This document shows, one piece after another, positions 62,201-64,000 of a DNA stretch of 64,000 bases (the first letter of the stretch is position 1; each line of letters opens with the position of its first letter). The position numbers and the translations under genes were made by a program. The DNA comes from Promerops cafer (lineage: Eukaryota > Chordata > Aves > Passeriformes > Nectariniidae): NCBI GenBank assembly GCA_013398275.1, contig VZSE01012473.1:933342-997341 (forward strand). The letters run 5' to 3'. A model generated the notes under the pieces. The model saw only the letters and a list, made by a program, of their open reading frames with translations. It made no database searches and had not been told where the DNA came from.

Positions 62201-64000
62201 TTAGGTCTCAATTTAGAAAAGTACTTTAGCAGGTAAATAAATTAAGTTTTCCTATCAAAAGAACTTAACTACATGTTCAAAAAAAGCACTGAAGCATGAA
62301 TCAAGACTTAAAAGGGTAATTTATTCAGAAATGCTTACCTTCCAACTTACCAGAAGAAAATACTAAATCATTTTAAGGGTGGGCTAACCTTTCTCTTTTC
62401 ATTTTTACCTTATAGTCATGACTGATTTATCGTTCATATTTTTGCTTTGAGAAATTAGGGAGAAACCTCAAAACTTATTTCCAGCCTGTCTGCTACTTCA
62501 TTCACTAACAGCTTGTATTTTTCAAGTCTGCTTCTGTTCTCCCTTACTTCTTTTAATATTGGTTGAGTGGCATTTGATCTATCTAAACTGAGTGGGAGTA
62601 TTACTGCTTAATTCACTAATTAAGAGATTTGTACCCGCCAACTTCAGAGAGATGGCTCATGTTACACAGCTTGATGTGAGACCAGAATCAGGTCTTTGGG
62701 CTACTGGGCCTCCATTTGAGCTCAGTCTTGCATTTAGCAGAGCCCTGGCAGTGAAGTTTTCCTTTGAGAACTACCAGGGAAGTCAGTGGGACTGTTCATC
62801 TCCATCAGATTTAACATGCAGAGATGTTTTTAAATATGGAATTGTCTTTACAGAACAGGACTATATTCAGTGCCTGATTTTTGCATCTTCCAGATAATTT
62901 CATGTCTTCTAATGATATTCCAGTGTTTACTGCCTCTAGCAAACCACATAATTATATTCCTAACTGTTCCAGTTGCTACTTCAGCATCTCTGTGCAAAGT
63001 GCAGATGGTCTGAAGGGAAGGAAGCAAGTGAGAAGACTAAGAGTTGCACATTCCTATTCCCTCATCTTTGTTTCTTTAAATTTTAGGTGGAACTTTCATG
63101 GTTTAAATGGAAGGTCTTATATTAAATCCTTTTTATTAGGTATTTTGTTTACACTCACTTAGGTTTTGGAATGACTGTGTTACTAGCAGTCATTAAGATG
63201 TTGTTGGAAAAAACTATAAGAAAAAGATTGCTCTATTGCTTTGCTTTCTGTATTTCTCTTAGTCTAAGATAATAAAACCTAATTGGTCAGTTATGATTTT
63301 TGTGACTCACTAGATCAGCACAGTGCAATTTATTTAGAGTTCTGGAAATAGACTATTTTGAAAAAAATCTATTCTCATCTGGAGGAAAAAAAAGTAATTT
63401 TTTTAGTCATGTGAACTTTAATAACATTTCTCTTAAGTTCCCATCTGCAGCTCAAAACTTACAATGCATGTTGAAACATGAAGATACAGTTAAGTGGAAC
63501 TTCAGGTCCTTCTATGCTTCTCAACTTGATAGAATTTACATTTTGCCAAGGCTGATGACAGGCTCATGTTGCAGTTTCTTTAACTTAGGGTGATGAGCAA
63601 AGGCTCAACTTATTTGAGGAGTCAAACATTCCAGTCTCTAGCTAGAAGGCAATGAAACTTTAAACAGAGATCTGAATGCTTTTGTTCTTATTTTGTTAGG
63701 TCTAAAGTCATTTTAGCTGTTCTTTGAAACCATCAATTGTGAGTAATTTTTATTGTTAGCAGAGACTCTGCTGTTACCTATGGTTCCAGGAGCTAGAACT
63801 GTAAGAGAAACACTAAGCAGATTGCATATAATAATCTGAGTTTTTGACAATCTAATTGCACCTAATAATGCTGATAAGATGCAAGTCTTAAAAATTACTG
63901 GAAACAGTGGAATTTGTAGTTTTACACAGATAGTGCTATGCCAGCCATACATCATCTTTTCACGGGGGTGACTTCATTACGTGTAACTGTTGCTGTTATA
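59251..64000. other. Right-edge intron stretch without recognisable elements
   Basis: No tetraspanin exon, RNA gene or repeat can be supported up to the window edge. Open frames at 59270-59551 and 62592-63162 show no known motif. Confidence 0.45.

Larger units (their letters stand above)
17035..64000 (+). other. Presumed first coding intron of the tetraspanin gene (3' end not in window)
   Basis: The intron opens with a consensus GTGAGT donor at 17035. No downstream stretch encodes the expected next tetraspanin exon (glycine-rich second half of membrane segment 1 and small extracellular loop). The remaining 46,966 bases are therefore best read as intron. The long open frames inside it are mostly short, lack recognisable domains, or lie in repeats. 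Long 5' introns are common in tetraspanin genes. That the transcript crosses the whole region is inference. Confidence 0.6.

Noticed and set aside
17035..64000. Search for the next tetraspanin exon, tRNA genes, CRISPR arrays or a bacterial-type gene cluster
   Set aside because: None found. The sequence has the character of vertebrate intron, and no stretch shows the glycine-rich second tetraspanin exon or a cloverleaf with A and B boxes.

Overview
This window looks like vertebrate, most probably avian, nuclear DNA. It has moderately AT-rich sequence with no dense gene array and one sharp CpG island. It carries a CR1 LINE of the type that dominates bird genomes and a solo LTR of a bird endogenous retrovirus family. 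It also has long A/T homopolymers and a few short microsatellites. I see no bacterial-style operon, rRNA, tRNA or CRISPR array. Long open frames are rare and mostly fall in repeats, as expected for intronic or intergenic vertebrate DNA.

The only gene I can support well starts at the CpG island (about 15.66-16.83 kb). A plus-strand exon ends at 17034 with a clean GTGAGT donor and encodes the N-terminus of a tetraspanin. Its last 21 residues (MAHNCLQCIKY..., ATG at 16972) fit the cytoplasmic start and first membrane segment of the TSPAN4/TSPAN9 group, with TSPAN4 the best guess. The same frame is open back to a strong-Kozak ATG at 16702. It therefore predicts an unusual 90-residue N-terminal extension. 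An alternative is that the small exon starting at 16955, behind a good 3' splice site, is reached from a distant untranslated exon. No second tetraspanin exon is visible downstream, so the rest of the window (17035-64000) is probably the start of a first coding intron of at least 47 kb.

Region by region: 1-1.3 kb has two weak exon-like stretches on the minus strand, from a gene I do not recognise. 1.3-11.4 kb is flanking DNA with little to name. 11.45-12.2 kb is a minus-strand CR1 piece with an apparent internal deletion. 12.2-15.6 kb is unremarkable. 15.66-17.03 kb holds the promoter, a short uORF and the tetraspanin exon. 17.0-45.66 kb is intron with poly-T tracts and two small CpG-rich patches (28.5 and 38.95 kb). 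45.66-46.65 kb is a solo LTR with an internal minisatellite of about 50 bp period. 46.65-64 kb is intron with a GC-rich repeat-like block (51.5-51.97 kb), an exon-like stretch (52.05-52.25 kb) and old CR1 scraps.

There is no multi-gene system here. The points most worth a second look are the N-terminally extended tetraspanin with its embedded 44-nt splice-site pair, the 52-kb exon-like segment, and the minus-strand exon-like segments at the left edge.
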